From Anaerobacillus sp. CMMVII (GTDB taxonomy: Bacteria > Bacillota > Bacilli > Bacillales > Anaerobacillaceae): 64,000 bases of DNA. The stretch lies in the NCBI RefSeq assembly GCF_025377685.1, contig NZ_JACEHK010000004.1, positions 47,191-111,190 of the forward strand, written 5' to 3'. The translations under genes and the position numbers were made by a program. The notes under the pieces are model-generated. The model did no database searches, was not told the DNA's origin, and saw nothing but the letters and a program-made list of their open reading frames with translations. Shown here piece by piece: positions 26,481 through 34,932 of the stretch (within the stretch, counting starts at the first letter, position 1; each line of letters opens with the position of its first letter).

Positions 26481-26762
26481 ATGAGATATTTTACTGTTAG
26501 TCTATTCATATTAGTTTTTCTTTCAGGATGTTCAAACAGTATCGGTAATCCGTCAGTTAGTGATATCTTAAAAAACGATGCTGACGCTGATATATTTCAA
26601 TGGAATGGTGGTCTAGTGTATTCAAACGCTAGTGATTTAGAGGTGCTACAAAATAGAGAAATTAAAAAAGGTGAGGAACTTAAGTCAACCAATATTGAAG
26701 AAGTGGAAGATTATCTTTCAACACGAGAAGAAACCGAGTTAATAAAAAGAGAAAAGAGCTAA
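26481..26762 (+). CDS. Small lipoprotein of unknown function
   Basis: 93 residues from the ATG at 26481 (the earlier ATG sits inside its GGAGGTG site). Signal peptide with lipobox FLSGCSN, then a small acidic domain rich in D/E (NDADADIFQWNGGLVYSNAS ... EELKSTNIEEVEDYLSTREE). Resembles the many short Bacillus lipoproteins with an FxWNGxVY motif, but no named family is assigned. Confidence 0.68.
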   Translation: MRYFTVSLFILVFLSGCSNSIGNPSVSDILKNDADADIFQWNGGLVYSNASDLEVLQNREIKKGEELKSTNIEEVEDYLSTREETELIKREKS

Positions 26763-26913
26763 GACAACAAAAATAATTTTTTTTCTCAATTGGTAAGGTT
26801 TAAATGCACTTGTAAAGGTAATCGCCTTTTCTTTGGCGAACTATAAGCAGGGGGCATTTACATATAAATTGGCTCTTTATTTTAATGTGCAATAATGGAA
26901 GGAGCTCTAGTTA

Positions 26914-27747
26914 ATGAGTAAAAATAAGATAATTTATTTCCTAATATTCACTATCGCTAGTTTCTTTTTTATTAACAATGAGACAGTATCTGCTGAAACT
27001 AATCAGATCGACCTTGAGATCGTAGTTAGGGGAAAAGGTAGTTATGAAGGTACTTTTCAATTTCAAAGTACACGCTATTATACAAATCAATCATCAACGA
27101 GCCAAACATTTTCTGACAGTTTAACGCTTGGTGGAGTTGAAGATTTGAGGAAAATTGGCTTTTTTGAAGTTGTTTCAAAATCTGAGGGATTATTACTCGA
27201 ACATATTGATAGGGAACTTTATAGGCTATCAGGTGAAATAGGACCTTATGAAACCAAATCAATTACGATATTTGAACAAACAAATGGTATCGGGCGCGGG
27301 AAGGGGTCTGATGGAGAAATTTTTGCAGATCGTTTATATATCATTAATCATACAGAGAATTTAAACCTTAAGAATTTGAATATTTCATTTGACTACCCGC
27401 AGGACTCAAATAAGATTTATGATTCAAGTCTTAACTTATTGCATTGGAAAGATGATGGTGATTCGGAAGTGATAACGATTCCACCACAAAGAAGTACAAT
27501 ATTACCGAGTGACAGTTGGTATGTTACTAGAATGAACCTTTTAGAAGAAGACGAGTATGTCACTAATATTGACTTAAATCAAATTGATCATTTAAGTATG
27601 GAAGTATCTTATGCAATTAGGTTAAATACCCAATCGAATTACATAGCTTATGTTGCTATCGCCCTAGTCTTTCTTTCACTTGTTTATAATGTTGTTTTAT
27701 CAAAAAGGATAAAAAGATTAAATAAAGAAGAAATTGGTGGTGTCTGA
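26914..27747 (+). CDS. Exported membrane-anchored protein of unknown function
   Basis: 277 residues. Signal peptide (about 1-28, ending VSAET), a beta-rich extracytoplasmic domain (about 29-240) and a C-terminal helix (about 248-266) with a basic tail KRIKRLNKEE. The type I topology puts the domain on the outer face. No homologue recognised. GGAAGGAGC site. The last codons run into a GGTGTC repeat copy, which provides the stop. Confidence 0.68.
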   Translation: MSKNKIIYFLIFTIASFFFINNETVSAETNQIDLEIVVRGKGSYEGTFQFQSTRYYTNQSSTSQTFSDSLTLGGVEDLRKIGFFEVVSKSEGLLLEHIDRELYRLSGEIGPYETKSITIFEQTNGIGRGKGSDGEIFADRLYIINHTENLNLKNLNISFDYPQDSNKIYDSSLNLLHWKDDGDSEVITIPPQRSTILPSDSWYVTRMNLLEEDEYVTNIDLNQIDHLSMEVSYAIRLNTQSNYIAYVAIALVFLSLVYNVVLSKRIKRLNKEEIGGV

Positions 27748-27814
27748 CACCGTTTATGGACAAATTAGTCAAAATGTCCGCATGGAATGGACAAACATGG
27801 AGGTGCCAGACGCC
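27739..27814. repeat. GGTGTC/GGACAAATT repeat, copy with both ends
   Basis: GGTGTCTGACACCGTTTATGG ... left end and GGAATGGACAAACATGG, GGTGCCAGACGCC right end; at about 76 bp the most complete copy of this version. It supplies the stop codon of the preceding gene. Confidence 0.8.
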
Positions 27815-28205
27815 AATGAAAGCTCACTTGGATATTTGCTCTAGCTGAGAATGATAAGGAAAAGTGAACTTTCATAGGCTGGACTATTTACTTGGTGTTC
27901 ACCATTATTATTTTGATTTTCGAGCTGGGGACAAAAACAAATTACGATTGTTTAACAGGATAGTATTTAGAGAGATAGAGGAGGCAGGGTGTTTGTAGTT
28001 TTAAAATGAAAGTTCTATGAAGCTTTGGAATTAAGCAGGTCGAAATTAAAGTTGAGAAATAAACAATTAATAGTAAGCAGTAAGTAAGTAAGTAAGTAAA
28101 AGGGAGTTAACCCAGTAAAGGGATGCGGTATACGATTAAAAGTCTGACAAGTTTACCACGAAGAGGATCATGCAATTATAATAGATAGTCAAATAACAGG
28201 GATGA
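27815..28205. other. Gene-free stretch with a short TAAG microsatellite
   Basis: No coding signal. A (TAAG)5-like run occurs at about 28081-28099. The region looks like decayed intergenic DNA. Confidence 0.4.
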
Positions 28206-28520
28206 TTACTGCTTTTCATTAAGAAACTCTAAAACATTTTGGTGTTCTTGCTGTACTTTAACGATGCGCTTTATTTCGCTACTAAGTTCAATCTTCGTTT
28301 CATCCACTTTTCTCATCAAACTACCATAATAAAAAGCAATTTCCTTCCGCATTTCAGATTGATCCTTCCGCATCTCAGTTTGCTCAGCACGAAACTCGGA
28401 TTGATCCTTCCGCATCTCAGATAGTTCAGCACGAAACTCAGATTGATCCTTGCGTATTTCAGCTTGTCCGTTTTCTAAAGAATCTAGCTTTGTCAGGATA
28501 GTCTTTAAGATATCTTCCAT
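28206..28520 (-). CDS. Coiled-coil protein with MRKDQSE repeats
   Basis: 104 residues. The centre repeats RKDQSEFRAELSEMRKDQSE-type units (7-residue steps; 21- and 42-bp DNA repeats). A predicted coiled coil continues to the end (IKRIVKVQQEHQNVLEFLNE). The ATG at 28520 follows AAAGGAGGTGAATTTT. Same build as the proteins at 17868, 30366 and 59253. Confidence 0.72.
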   Translation of the reverse strand: MEDILKTILTKLDSLENGQAEIRKDQSEFRAELSEMRKDQSEFRAEQTEMRKDQSEMRKEIAFYYGSLMRKVDETKIELSSEIKRIVKVQQEHQNVLEFLNEKQ

Positions 28521-28646
28521 AAAATTCACCTCCTTTTGTTGAATAAATTATAGTATCTTCACTTGTTTTTGTCTAGTTGAAAAAAATTTTACAACAACCG
28601 AAAAAAATATAGTTTTAATCTAGTCTAAAATTTTGAATGAAGCCTA

Positions 28647-28712
28647 GGACAGGCATCTTGCTAATTTCGTTTAGCGAAACGAAGGAAGCAGCAGAACCGT
28701 CCCCACGCTTCC
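28647..28712. repeat. GGAAGC/CCGTCCCC repeat in the leader of the ADP-ribosylglycohydrolase gene
   Basis: Tip TTTCGTTTAGCGAAACGAAG and right arm AGAACCGTCCCCACGCTTCC, with a degraded left arm. It ends one base before the next gene's GGAGG, so the hairpin sits in the mRNA leader. Confidence 0.85.
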
Positions 28713-28726
28713 AGGAGGCGTAGAGA

Positions 28727-30059
28727 ATGGTAAACAATATCGTAAATGGAGTGATGGGTCTGTGTGTGGCAGATGCATTAGGTGTTCCTGTTGAATTTAA
28801 TAGGAGAGAGACACTTAAAGAAAATCCTGTCGTTGGTATGCGTGCCTACGGAACACACAACCAACCTGCAGGAACTTGGTCTGATGATACAAGTATGAGC
28901 TTATGCTTAGTTGATTGCTTATCAGAAGGGCTTAATTATGAGGACATCATGAACAAGTTTGTGAAATGGTTTGATGAAGGAGCTTATACTCCTTATGGCG
29001 ATGCGTTTGATATTGGAATTGCTACTAGTAAAGCATTACAAAGATATATGAACGGTACAAAGCCATTACAATGTGGTGGCACTACTGAATACGACAACGG
29101 TAATGGGTCTCTAATGAGAATTCTTCCCATTCTATTTTATTTGCAATCTAGAAATGACTTTTTCGAGCAAGATGAAGCATTTGATATCATTCATAACGTG
29201 TCTGCACTGACACATGCCCATAAACGGAGTCAGATGGCCTGTGGGATTTATGTTTCAATTGCAGCGAAGATTTGCGAAGAAAGTAATCTTGTATTAGCTG
29301 TTGAGCAGGGAATTTCATATGCAATGAAATATTACAAAAAGAGAGCTGAATTTGAAAGTGAATTGCATTATTTTCAAAGGTTAGATAATAAAAATTTTGC
29401 TAGTCTTCCTATAGATCAAATAAAAAGTAGTGGTTATGTGATTGATACACTTGAAGCTGCCATTTGGTGTCTTTTGAACACAAAAAGCTATAAAGATTGT
29501 GTTTTGAAAGCTGTAAATCTTGGTGAGGACACGGACAGTCTTGCTGCAGTAGTAGGGGGGGCTAGCCGGACTTCACTATGGCTATGAAAGCATTCCAAAA
29601 GAATGGCTTAATGCAATTCCTATGAAACACTATATTGAAAATTTATGCCATACACTGCATGCCTCATTTTACAGGGCAGAGATTGAAAAACTCAGTAAGT
29701 TCCTCCCTTATTTCGAGACAGCAACGATGGAAAGTGTTTGCAAATGGACACCTGCTGAAAAGACAGGGGAAAAACAAGTTATCACACCTTACCCAACCTA
29801 CGATAAGTCATTGCTTGGATTTATCGACGAGATATATAGCTCAAACTTCATGTATACCGACTATATGTCTACAATTCAGGACCTTGATGGAGACCTGAAT
29901 ATCGCGATTGAGACTGCTGATTTGGATCTTCTAAGAGCAATTCTCACCTATTACGTCAGAGCCGAACGGTTTAGTGATGGAGCCTGGGCAATGGCAGTTG
30001 AGGAGAAAGTTTTTTTGAAAATACTCAGAAGACTAAAGGAGATCAATAAAGTAGAATAA
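28727..30059 (+). pseudogene. ADP-ribosylglycohydrolase fused to a DUF6508-like domain, one frameshift
   Basis: About 444 codons. N-terminal DraG-like fold (1-300): GLCVADALGVPVEF, WSDDTSMSL (Mg-binding DDT) and LGEDTDSLAAVVGG (second metal site). The frame breaks in a G7 run at 29555-29561 (one G too many). Past it the frame reads LAGLHYGYESIPKEWLNAI, completing the domain. The C-terminal 140 residues (EIEKLSKFLPYFETATMESV ... YYVRAERFSDGAWAMAVEEK) look like DUF6508. Such enzymes remove ADP-ribose from proteins or DNA. GGAGG before the ATG. The break is in a homopolymer and may be a sequencing error. Confidence 0.85.
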
Positions 30060-30084
30060 AGAAATAAGTGGGAATAAAGATAAG

Positions 30085-30167
30085 GGCACGATCAACTGTG
30101 CCCCCGAAAAATCTTGTTTCACATAGCAGTTGATAGGCCAGAGCTTGAGAAACAAGAAACATCGGGG
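30085..30167. repeat. Nested inverted repeats downstream of the ADP-ribosylglycohydrolase gene
   Basis: GGGCAC / GTGCCC hairpin (30085-30104) followed by CCCCGAAAAATCTTGTTTC ... GAAACAAGAAACATCGGGG, a long stem around a 28-nt loop. Part of it (AAAAATCTTGTTTCA ... TCGGGGAGTCA) recurs at 30807-30841. Confidence 0.6.
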
Positions 30168-30365
30168 AGTCAAAGTGTAGTAAGTTTACATATTTATAAG
30201 AACGAACGTTCCTTTTAAAGTTAAACTTTGCAATAATAATAGTAGAATCCAGGTGTGTTTTTGGGAGATGTTAGCGACTAACTGTAGTTAAATAATTTGT
30301 TTGAAAGTTGTCCGTTGTAGCTTATGTTCGTGGTATAATCTAAGAAATAAGTTGGGGTGAACAAG

Positions 30366-30680
30366 TTGGAACAATTATTAAAACAATTCATGGAAAAAAT
30401 AGACCATCGCTTTGATAAATTAGAAGTTGATCTTCAGGAGTTACGAGTAGACGTTACTGAATTAAAAGAAGGCCAACAAAAATTAGAGGCCGGCCAAACT
30501 AAATTGCAAACTGATGTAACCGAGCTAAAAGAAGGGCAACTACTCCTTCAACAGAATATCATTGATGGTCTTGGAGCTTATATAGAAAAGATTTCGGAAC
30601 ATACTGATAATAAAACAGATGCCTTAAATAAACGAGTTTATCGTCTGGAAGTAGAAGTTGAGAGGATAAGTAGGCAATAA
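30366..30680 (+). CDS. Coiled-coil protein with TELKEGQ repeats
   Basis: About 104 residues. Heptad-like units VTELKEGQQKLEAGQTKLQ and TELKEGQLLLQQN, then a helical end LNKRVYRLEVEVERISRQ. The start is most likely the TTG at 30366, 8 nt after TTGGGGTG; a GTG at 30357 would lie inside that site. Third member of the local coiled-coil family. Confidence 0.7.
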   Translation: MEQLLKQFMEKIDHRFDKLEVDLQELRVDVTELKEGQQKLEAGQTKLQTDVTELKEGQLLLQQNIIDGLGAYIEKISEHTDNKTDALNKRVYRLEVEVERISRQ

Positions 30681-31170
30681 AAGCATCAAGTGCCTGTCAT
30701 TCGTTAAAAAACCTTCTTTCACAGAACTCTTAAAAAATAATCTTTGGAAGAGCTAATTGATAACTAGCTCTTCTATTTTTGTTTAATCGTGCTTCACAGT
30801 GACCCAAAAAATCTTGTTTCAGTAAACTTCGGGGAGTCAGTGAAGTGAAATCTACAATCTAATGTTGTTGAAATGACAAGCTATCAAAAATCAGGTCGAA
30901 ATGAATCTTGTGCCATGGTGGAAGTGGAAAGAACTATAAAAGGTGTTGTGGAAGATGAATTATGTGTGCTTGTTACTGTGGATTGAGCCTTTAAATTATT
31001 TAAGGAGATTTTCAACAAATCAACTTTATCTAACAGAAAGGTGTTTTTTCATGCATTTTTTTGTGTCAATGACAGTACTTGAATGACATCAGCAACTACT
31101 GCTGGTTAACTAATTGAACTTTTATTAGTGCGAAAGTTGAGACCATGTCCATTCTGTAAAGATTATTCAT
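30681..31170. other. Gene-free stretch
   Basis: No supported coding sequence. It contains the second AAAAATCTTGTTTC/TCGGGGAGTCA copy (30807-30841); the rest shows nothing recognisable. Confidence 0.4.
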
Positions 31171-31302
31171 GGGCAATCAAAAAGTTTAGGTATAGGAATA
31201 GAAGAAGGTAAAACTAGCAGAGGGTATTTGCTAGTTTTGCCTTCTTTTGTCCAAAACTTCCGATTGCACCATGATAGAACGTTCCCCACCCAGGCATGTG
31301 CT
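31171..31302. repeat. GGGCAATCAAAAA hairpin element, copy 1
   Basis: GGGCAATCAAAAAGTTT, then a terminator-grade stem GAAGGTAAAACTAGCA / TGCTAGTTTTGCCTTC with TTTT (31204-31246), then AAAACTTCCGATTGCACC and a decayed AGAACGTTCCCCAC. Same order of parts as the element at 33341. Confidence 0.65.
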
Positions 31303-31320
31303 CAAAGTTAACAATCAGGT

Positions 31321-31779
31321 CTATCTAATTGACTGTGAATTTCCGTAAAGTAAATCAGATAAAATAAAAAGTGCTGCAGTAGGGACGGTGCTCGTGTATT
31401 GGGGAGGGCCAGTGCGAATAGTATCTGTTAATGCAACCCAAGTTCCAAATTCGCCCGCTTGTAGAGATGGGGGCTTCATTAAAAAGTTCCCGGTTAGTAT
31501 GAAACGACGAAGACTTAAGACTGTCTCATCAAATATTGATAACTGACCAGAAAATGTCGCGTAAGGTGAGTCGAAGATTAATTGATTAGTAGACTCATTC
31601 CAAGTGCCGGTTATTGGCAGTGGGACACCCCGAAAGTTAACGGTTCCTGTTAATGTGCCATTCGTAATAGAGTCGATGGTTAGGAAACCTCTTACCAATG
31701 GTCTTCCTGCAATATCGCCAAGAATTCCCCACCGTGTAGGAAACGGTAAACTTGCCGTCGTTTGTTGAAAGGTTTGCAC
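31321..31779 (-). CDS. Hypothetical beta-rich protein
   Basis: 152 residues, no signal peptide, strongly beta-forming (GFLTIDSITNGTLTGTVNFR, PITGTWNESTNQLIFDSPYA, TFSGQLSIFD). The alternating Gly/Thr strand pattern suggests a small barrel, loosely like lipocalin or avidin folds, but no family is recognised. GTG start 9 nt after AAAGGAGAG. The terminator-like stem at 31204 is downstream. Confidence 0.6.
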   Translation of the reverse strand: MQTFQQTTASLPFPTRWGILGDIAGRPLVRGFLTIDSITNGTLTGTVNFRGVPLPITGTWNESTNQLIFDSPYATFSGQLSIFDETVLSLRRFILTGNFLMKPPSLQAGEFGTWVALTDTIRTGPPQYTSTVPTAALFILSDLLYGNSQSIR

Positions 31780-31913
31780 GTTAATCTCTCCTTTAATTCT
31801 ATTGAAAACCGCAAAGCTTTTGATAGGTAATTGTTCCCCCCATCAGAGGCTAATGAAAGTATAAAAAAGTATATGCGCATTACACTTCATTCGAGACAGT
31901 ACCACAGTTTTTT

Positions 31914-31971
31914 AGGTGCCTGGCACCCTTCGTGGACAAAAACTGGGAAAGTCCACGTATAGTGGACAAAA
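31914..31971. repeat. GGTGTC/GGACAAATT repeat, variant
   Basis: GGTGCCTGGCACCCTTCGTGG, ACAAAAACTGGGAAAGTCCA, AGTGGACAAAAAGG; the palindrome has compensatory changes (GGTGCC/GGCACC). Confidence 0.7.
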
Positions 31972-32128
31972 AGGAGAAACCAGTGGTTTAAATTAGCTTC
32001 TGTTGGGTTGTTTCTATCCATAGATTTACAGTGGGTAACCTCTTGGGGAACCAATGGGCTGGCTGCTTGTTTATTAGTATTAAAAAGTGGTAAAAAAGGA
32101 GAGAGAACATTTATTTGAGGGTGATAAA

Positions 32129-32779
32129 GTGCTTAACGATTGGTTGATTTATTTTCTTTTAACATTCTTCATTTTGCAGATCCCAAGAGTGAATTTGTAC
32201 TTTGCTGCGTTAAATACGATGTTTCATGAAATGGGGCATGCGATCGTTTGCTTATTGTTTAAGGGACGAGTCGTGAAAATATCATTATTCCCCAATACAG
32301 AAGGTCAAATTATCACAGCTTCAGGAAGTTGGATTAGCAGAGTCTTCATTTCCTATGCAGGTTATACATTCCCACCACTAGTTGCCTACGGGTGCTTTTA
32401 TCTAATTGGTGAAGGATTACATCTCAACTTGTTATATGGATTTATCGGAGTTTCTGTTATTAATCTAGTACTTTGGGTCAGGAACCTTTACGGTCTATTT
32501 TGGTTAACAACGTTTATCGGCTTGTGTTTGGTATTTGTGTACATAGGAGATAGTGGTGCAATTGAGATTTTTGTTCATTTTTTAGCGGCGTTACTACTAG
32601 TCGAGGCAGTACGATCGGCCTTTATTATTTGTTTGTTAAGCATGCGGGATCGAAGGCAAGCAGGGGATGCGACAAGTTTAGCAAAGAGCACATTTATTCC
32701 TGCATTTTTCTGGGGGGCGTTATTTTTTGTGCAATCAATTATCGTTGCTTTTTGGATTTTCAGTGCGTTTATTGCTTAA
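32129..32779 (+). CDS. M50B-like membrane metalloprotease family protein
   Basis: About 216 residues and 6 membrane helices. HEMGH (about residue 34, MFHEMGHAIVCLLF) on the second helix is the zinc motif of the M50B-like group; an asparagine-rich third-ligand helix near 120-130 (INLVLWVRNLYGLF) fits. The GTG at 32129 follows GAGGGTGAT; an upstream GTG at 32087 lacks a site. M50B-like proteins of this size are poorly characterised and no substrate is suggested by neighbours. Confidence 0.75.
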   Translation: MLNDWLIYFLLTFFILQIPRVNLYFAALNTMFHEMGHAIVCLLFKGRVVKISLFPNTEGQIITASGSWISRVFISYAGYTFPPLVAYGCFYLIGEGLHLNLLYGFIGVSVINLVLWVRNLYGLFWLTTFIGLCLVFVYIGDSGAIEIFVHFLAALLLVEAVRSAFIICLLSMRDRRQAGDATSLAKSTFIPAFFWGALFFVQSIIVAFWIFSAFIA

Positions 32780-33079
32780 GTTTAAATTAAATTATCAGGG
32801 GCAAAAAACAAACTGGTGATTTTGCAAGTAATTCTTATCTAATATTTATAATGAAGGTAACCGTATCAGCAATAGGATAACTATAGGAAAATCTGCGTTT
32901 GAAATAAAAACAGATTGAATTGACTGTAAAAATTCAGTTCCTTGTAAACTATTTGTGAAAATGGCTAAAGATAAAAATAGAGCGATAAAACTTTGCATCG
33001 AATTTGTTTTTACTTTCCATGTCGTCCAACGGATAATCAAAAAGCTTCGACAACGATCATCTATTGCCCAATTAGCCGA
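32780..33079. other. Gene-free stretch, decayed
   Basis: Short open frames on both strands show no start signals or family resemblance. Probably eroded sequence ahead of the repeat copy at 33080. Confidence 0.35.
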
Positions 33080-33138
33080 AAATGGTTGCTTCCTTGGTTT
33101 GGAAAAATAAGGAAGTGGTAGAACCGTCCCCACGCTTT
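33080..33138. repeat. GGAAGC/CCGTCCCC repeat, strongly diverged
   Basis: AATGGTTGCTTCCTTGGTTT ... GGAAGTGGTAGAACCGTCCC. The tip hairpin has changed from TTCGTTT to TTGGTTT and is no longer a clean palindrome. Confidence 0.7.
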
Positions 33139-33340
33139 ACATCAGAGGGATTACCTTAATGGTAACTGAATTAAATACCATTATAAAAAGCCTCTTAAGT
33201 GGGGAGGGGGAGACTCTACCCAAAAACGATAGTAAGTAATGTAATAGCACTTTTTTCAATTAATAAAAGAAAGTTATAAGAAAAACAAAAGGAAAATCGA
33301 AGAATGAATTCCTATAACCGGGGACCTCGACTTTTTCTTC

Positions 33341-33458
33341 TTGGGCAATCAAAAATTTTGCATGGAAGCGAAGGCACAACTAGTTTTATATCACTAGTTG
33401 TGCCTTTTCTCATGCAAAACTTCCGGTTGACCCCTGTTAGAACCGTCCCCACGCTTCC
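33341..33458. repeat. GGGCAATCAAAAA hairpin element, copy 2, ending in a GGAAGC-family arm
   Basis: GGGCAATCAAAAATTTTGCATGG on the left, stem AGGCACAACTAGT / ACTAGTTGTGCCT (33372-33404), CATGCAAAACTTCCGGTTGAC, then AGAACCGTCCCCACGCTTCC (33439-33458). The outer parts pair imperfectly, so the whole can fold. Confidence 0.65.
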
Positions 33459-33556
33459 TCCACATTGAAAAACCTCACCCATCTTCACTCTCTTACAGCT
33501 CTGAATCTATTTAGTTTTCTCAATAATATAAACTTTCAGAATATGTTACGCTAATT

Positions 33557-33582
33557 ATAGGTCCAGCGGGAGTTGGATCTAT
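33557..33582 (+). promoter_or_regulatory. 5' leader stem-loop of the subtilisin mRNA
   Basis: ATAGGTCCA / TGGATCTAT 9-bp stem (one G-U pair) with an 8-nt loop, 7 bases before the AAAGGGAGG site. Position and form resemble the stabilising hairpin of aprE-type leaders. Confidence 0.5.
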
Positions 33583-33604
33583 AAATATAAAGGGAGGCAT
33601 TAAC

Positions 33605-34720
33605 ATGAAATCAAAACTGTTTGGAGCGTTACTGAGTTTTATCCTTATATTTACGATGGTGTTTTCTGCATCGGTAAGTGCTAATGGAAGTGGTAACGGT
33701 AAGGGGAATGGTGTTGAGAAACAGGATTACTTAATTGGTTTCCAAGGAACTGTAGATGCTAGTATTGTCATAGCTGCCGGTGGAGAAGTGCATCATGAAT
33801 ACGATTATATGCCAGTATTACATGTTACTCTCCCTAAAAAAGCTGCAGAGGCGTTAGCAAAGAACCCGAATATTAAATATATTGAAGAGGATGTTGAGTA
33901 TACATCTGCATCTCAAACAACTCCTTGGGGCGTATCACACATTAGAGCAAATACTGTACACTCTTGGGGTAATTACGGATCAGGTGTGAAAGTGGCTGTC
34001 TTAGATACTGGGATTGCTACTCATACAGATTTAAAAATTGCAGGCGGAGTAAGTTTTATCAGTACTGAATCTAGCTATCAAGATTTCAATGGTCATGGTA
34101 CACACGTTGCTGGTACGGTTGCAGCTTTAAACAATAGCTATGGAGTAATTGGTGTAGCACCATCAGTTAACCTATATGCTGTTAAAGTTTTAGATAGAAA
34201 CGGTAGCGGTTCTTTAAGTGGTATCGCAAGAGGGATAGAGTGGGCGGTAACTAATAAAATGGATGTCGTTAACATGAGTCTTGGTGGATCTTCAGGTTCT
34301 TCTACGTTACAGCAGGCTTGTGACAATGCCTATAACAAAGGTGTTCTGTTAGTTGCAGCGGCTGGTAATACAGGAGCAAATGGAATTCAATATCCTGCAA
34401 GATATAGTTCAGTTATCGCTGTTGGGGCTGTTAATTCAAACAATGTAAGAGCTTCATTTTCAACATATGGAAGTCAATTAGAGCTTATGGCCCCAGGCGT
34501 AAATGTTCAAAGTACTTACCTTAATGGTGGATACAGTAGCTTAAACGGTACATCAATGGCTGCTCCACACGTTGCAGCGGTAGCAGCATTAGTAAAGAGT
34601 GAATACCCTTGGGCTTCAAATGCACAGATTAGACAAAGATTAAGAGATACATCAATTAATATAGGAAGCGCAACTTATTATGGTTATGGGTTAGTCGATG
34701 CCTTAGGTGCAGCCTGGTAA
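33605..34720 (+). CDS. High-alkaline subtilisin-type serine protease (S8)
   Basis: 371 residues: signal peptide (1-27), I9 propeptide (about 40-102, [10 protein letters not shown] ... [10 protein letters not shown]), then a 269-residue mature enzyme starting near S103, the same length as savinase-type enzymes. Triad D134 (VLDTG), H164 (NGHGTH), S317 (NGTSMAAPH), and oxyanion N255. The conserved PWG near the mature start aligns with PWG of subtilisins. Secreted general protease. Strong AAAGGGAGG site and leader hairpin. It is convergent with the NprR-like regulator/peptide operon, which suggests (but does not prove) quorum control. Confidence 0.95.
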   Translation: MKSKLFGALLSFILIFTMVFSASVSANGSGNGKGNGVEKQDYLIGFQGTVDASIVIAAGGEVHHEYDYMPVLHVTLPKKAAEALAKNPNIKYIEEDVEYTSASQTTPWGVSHIRANTVHSWGNYGSGVKVAVLDTGIATHTDLKIAGGVSFISTESSYQDFNGHGTHVAGTVAALNNSYGVIGVAPSVNLYAVKVLDRNGSGSLSGIARGIEWAVTNKMDVVNMSLGGSSGSSTLQQACDNAYNKGVLLVAAAGNTGANGIQYPARYSSVIAVGAVNSNNVRASFSTYGSQLELMAPGVNVQSTYLNGGYSSLNGTSMAAPHVAAVAALVKSEYPWASNAQIRQRLRDTSINIGSATYYGYGLVDALGAAW

Positions 34721-34731
34721 AATATAGAAAA

Positions 34732-34770
34732 CAAAACCCCTTACAGTTTCTATTTGTAAGGGGTTTTATG
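34732..34770. terminator. Bidirectional terminator
   Basis: AAACCCCTTACA / TGTAAGGGGTTTT perfect stem between the convergent protease and Phr-like genes. Confidence 0.85.
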
Positions 34771-34776
34771 TATCGT

Positions 34777-34917
34777 TTAATCAAATTTCGGATGTTCTTC
34801 ATTTGTTCCTGGATCAGAGTCGAATTTCGGATGCTCTTCAGCCAATGCACTACTTTGTAAGAAAAACACCCCACTAATTAAACACGTCATGAATACGCCA
34901 ATAATGATTTTTTTCAT
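34777..34917 (-). CDS. Phr/NprX-like signalling prepropeptide
   Basis: 46 residues. A Lys-initiated signal peptide (MKKIIIGVFMTCLISGVFFL, QSSALAE) is followed by an acidic tail in which EEHPKFD occurs twice, the second at the extreme C-terminus. The start is 15 nt after the stop region of the NprR-like regulator gene, whose TAA overlaps this gene's AAAGGAGATG site. Regulator followed by exported peptide is the arrangement of nprR-nprX and rap-phr. The mature signal is probably a 5-8 residue piece around HPKFD (inference). Also possible: a small secreted protein of other function. Confidence 0.75.
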   Translation of the reverse strand: MKKIIIGVFMTCLISGVFFLQSSALAEEHPKFDSDPGTNEEHPKFD

Positions 34918-34932
34918 TTACCTACATCTCCT

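Noticed and set aside
28075..28100. TAAG run considered as a phase-variable tract
   Set aside because: No gene or promoter overlaps it, so length change would have no visible effect.
32846..33133. 95-codon minus-strand open frame beginning MGTVLPLPYFSKPRKQ
   Set aside because: Its start is simply the translated GGAAGC repeat and there is no ribosome binding site or family resemblance. Similar MGTVLLLP... frames at 26096 and 49633 arise the same way.
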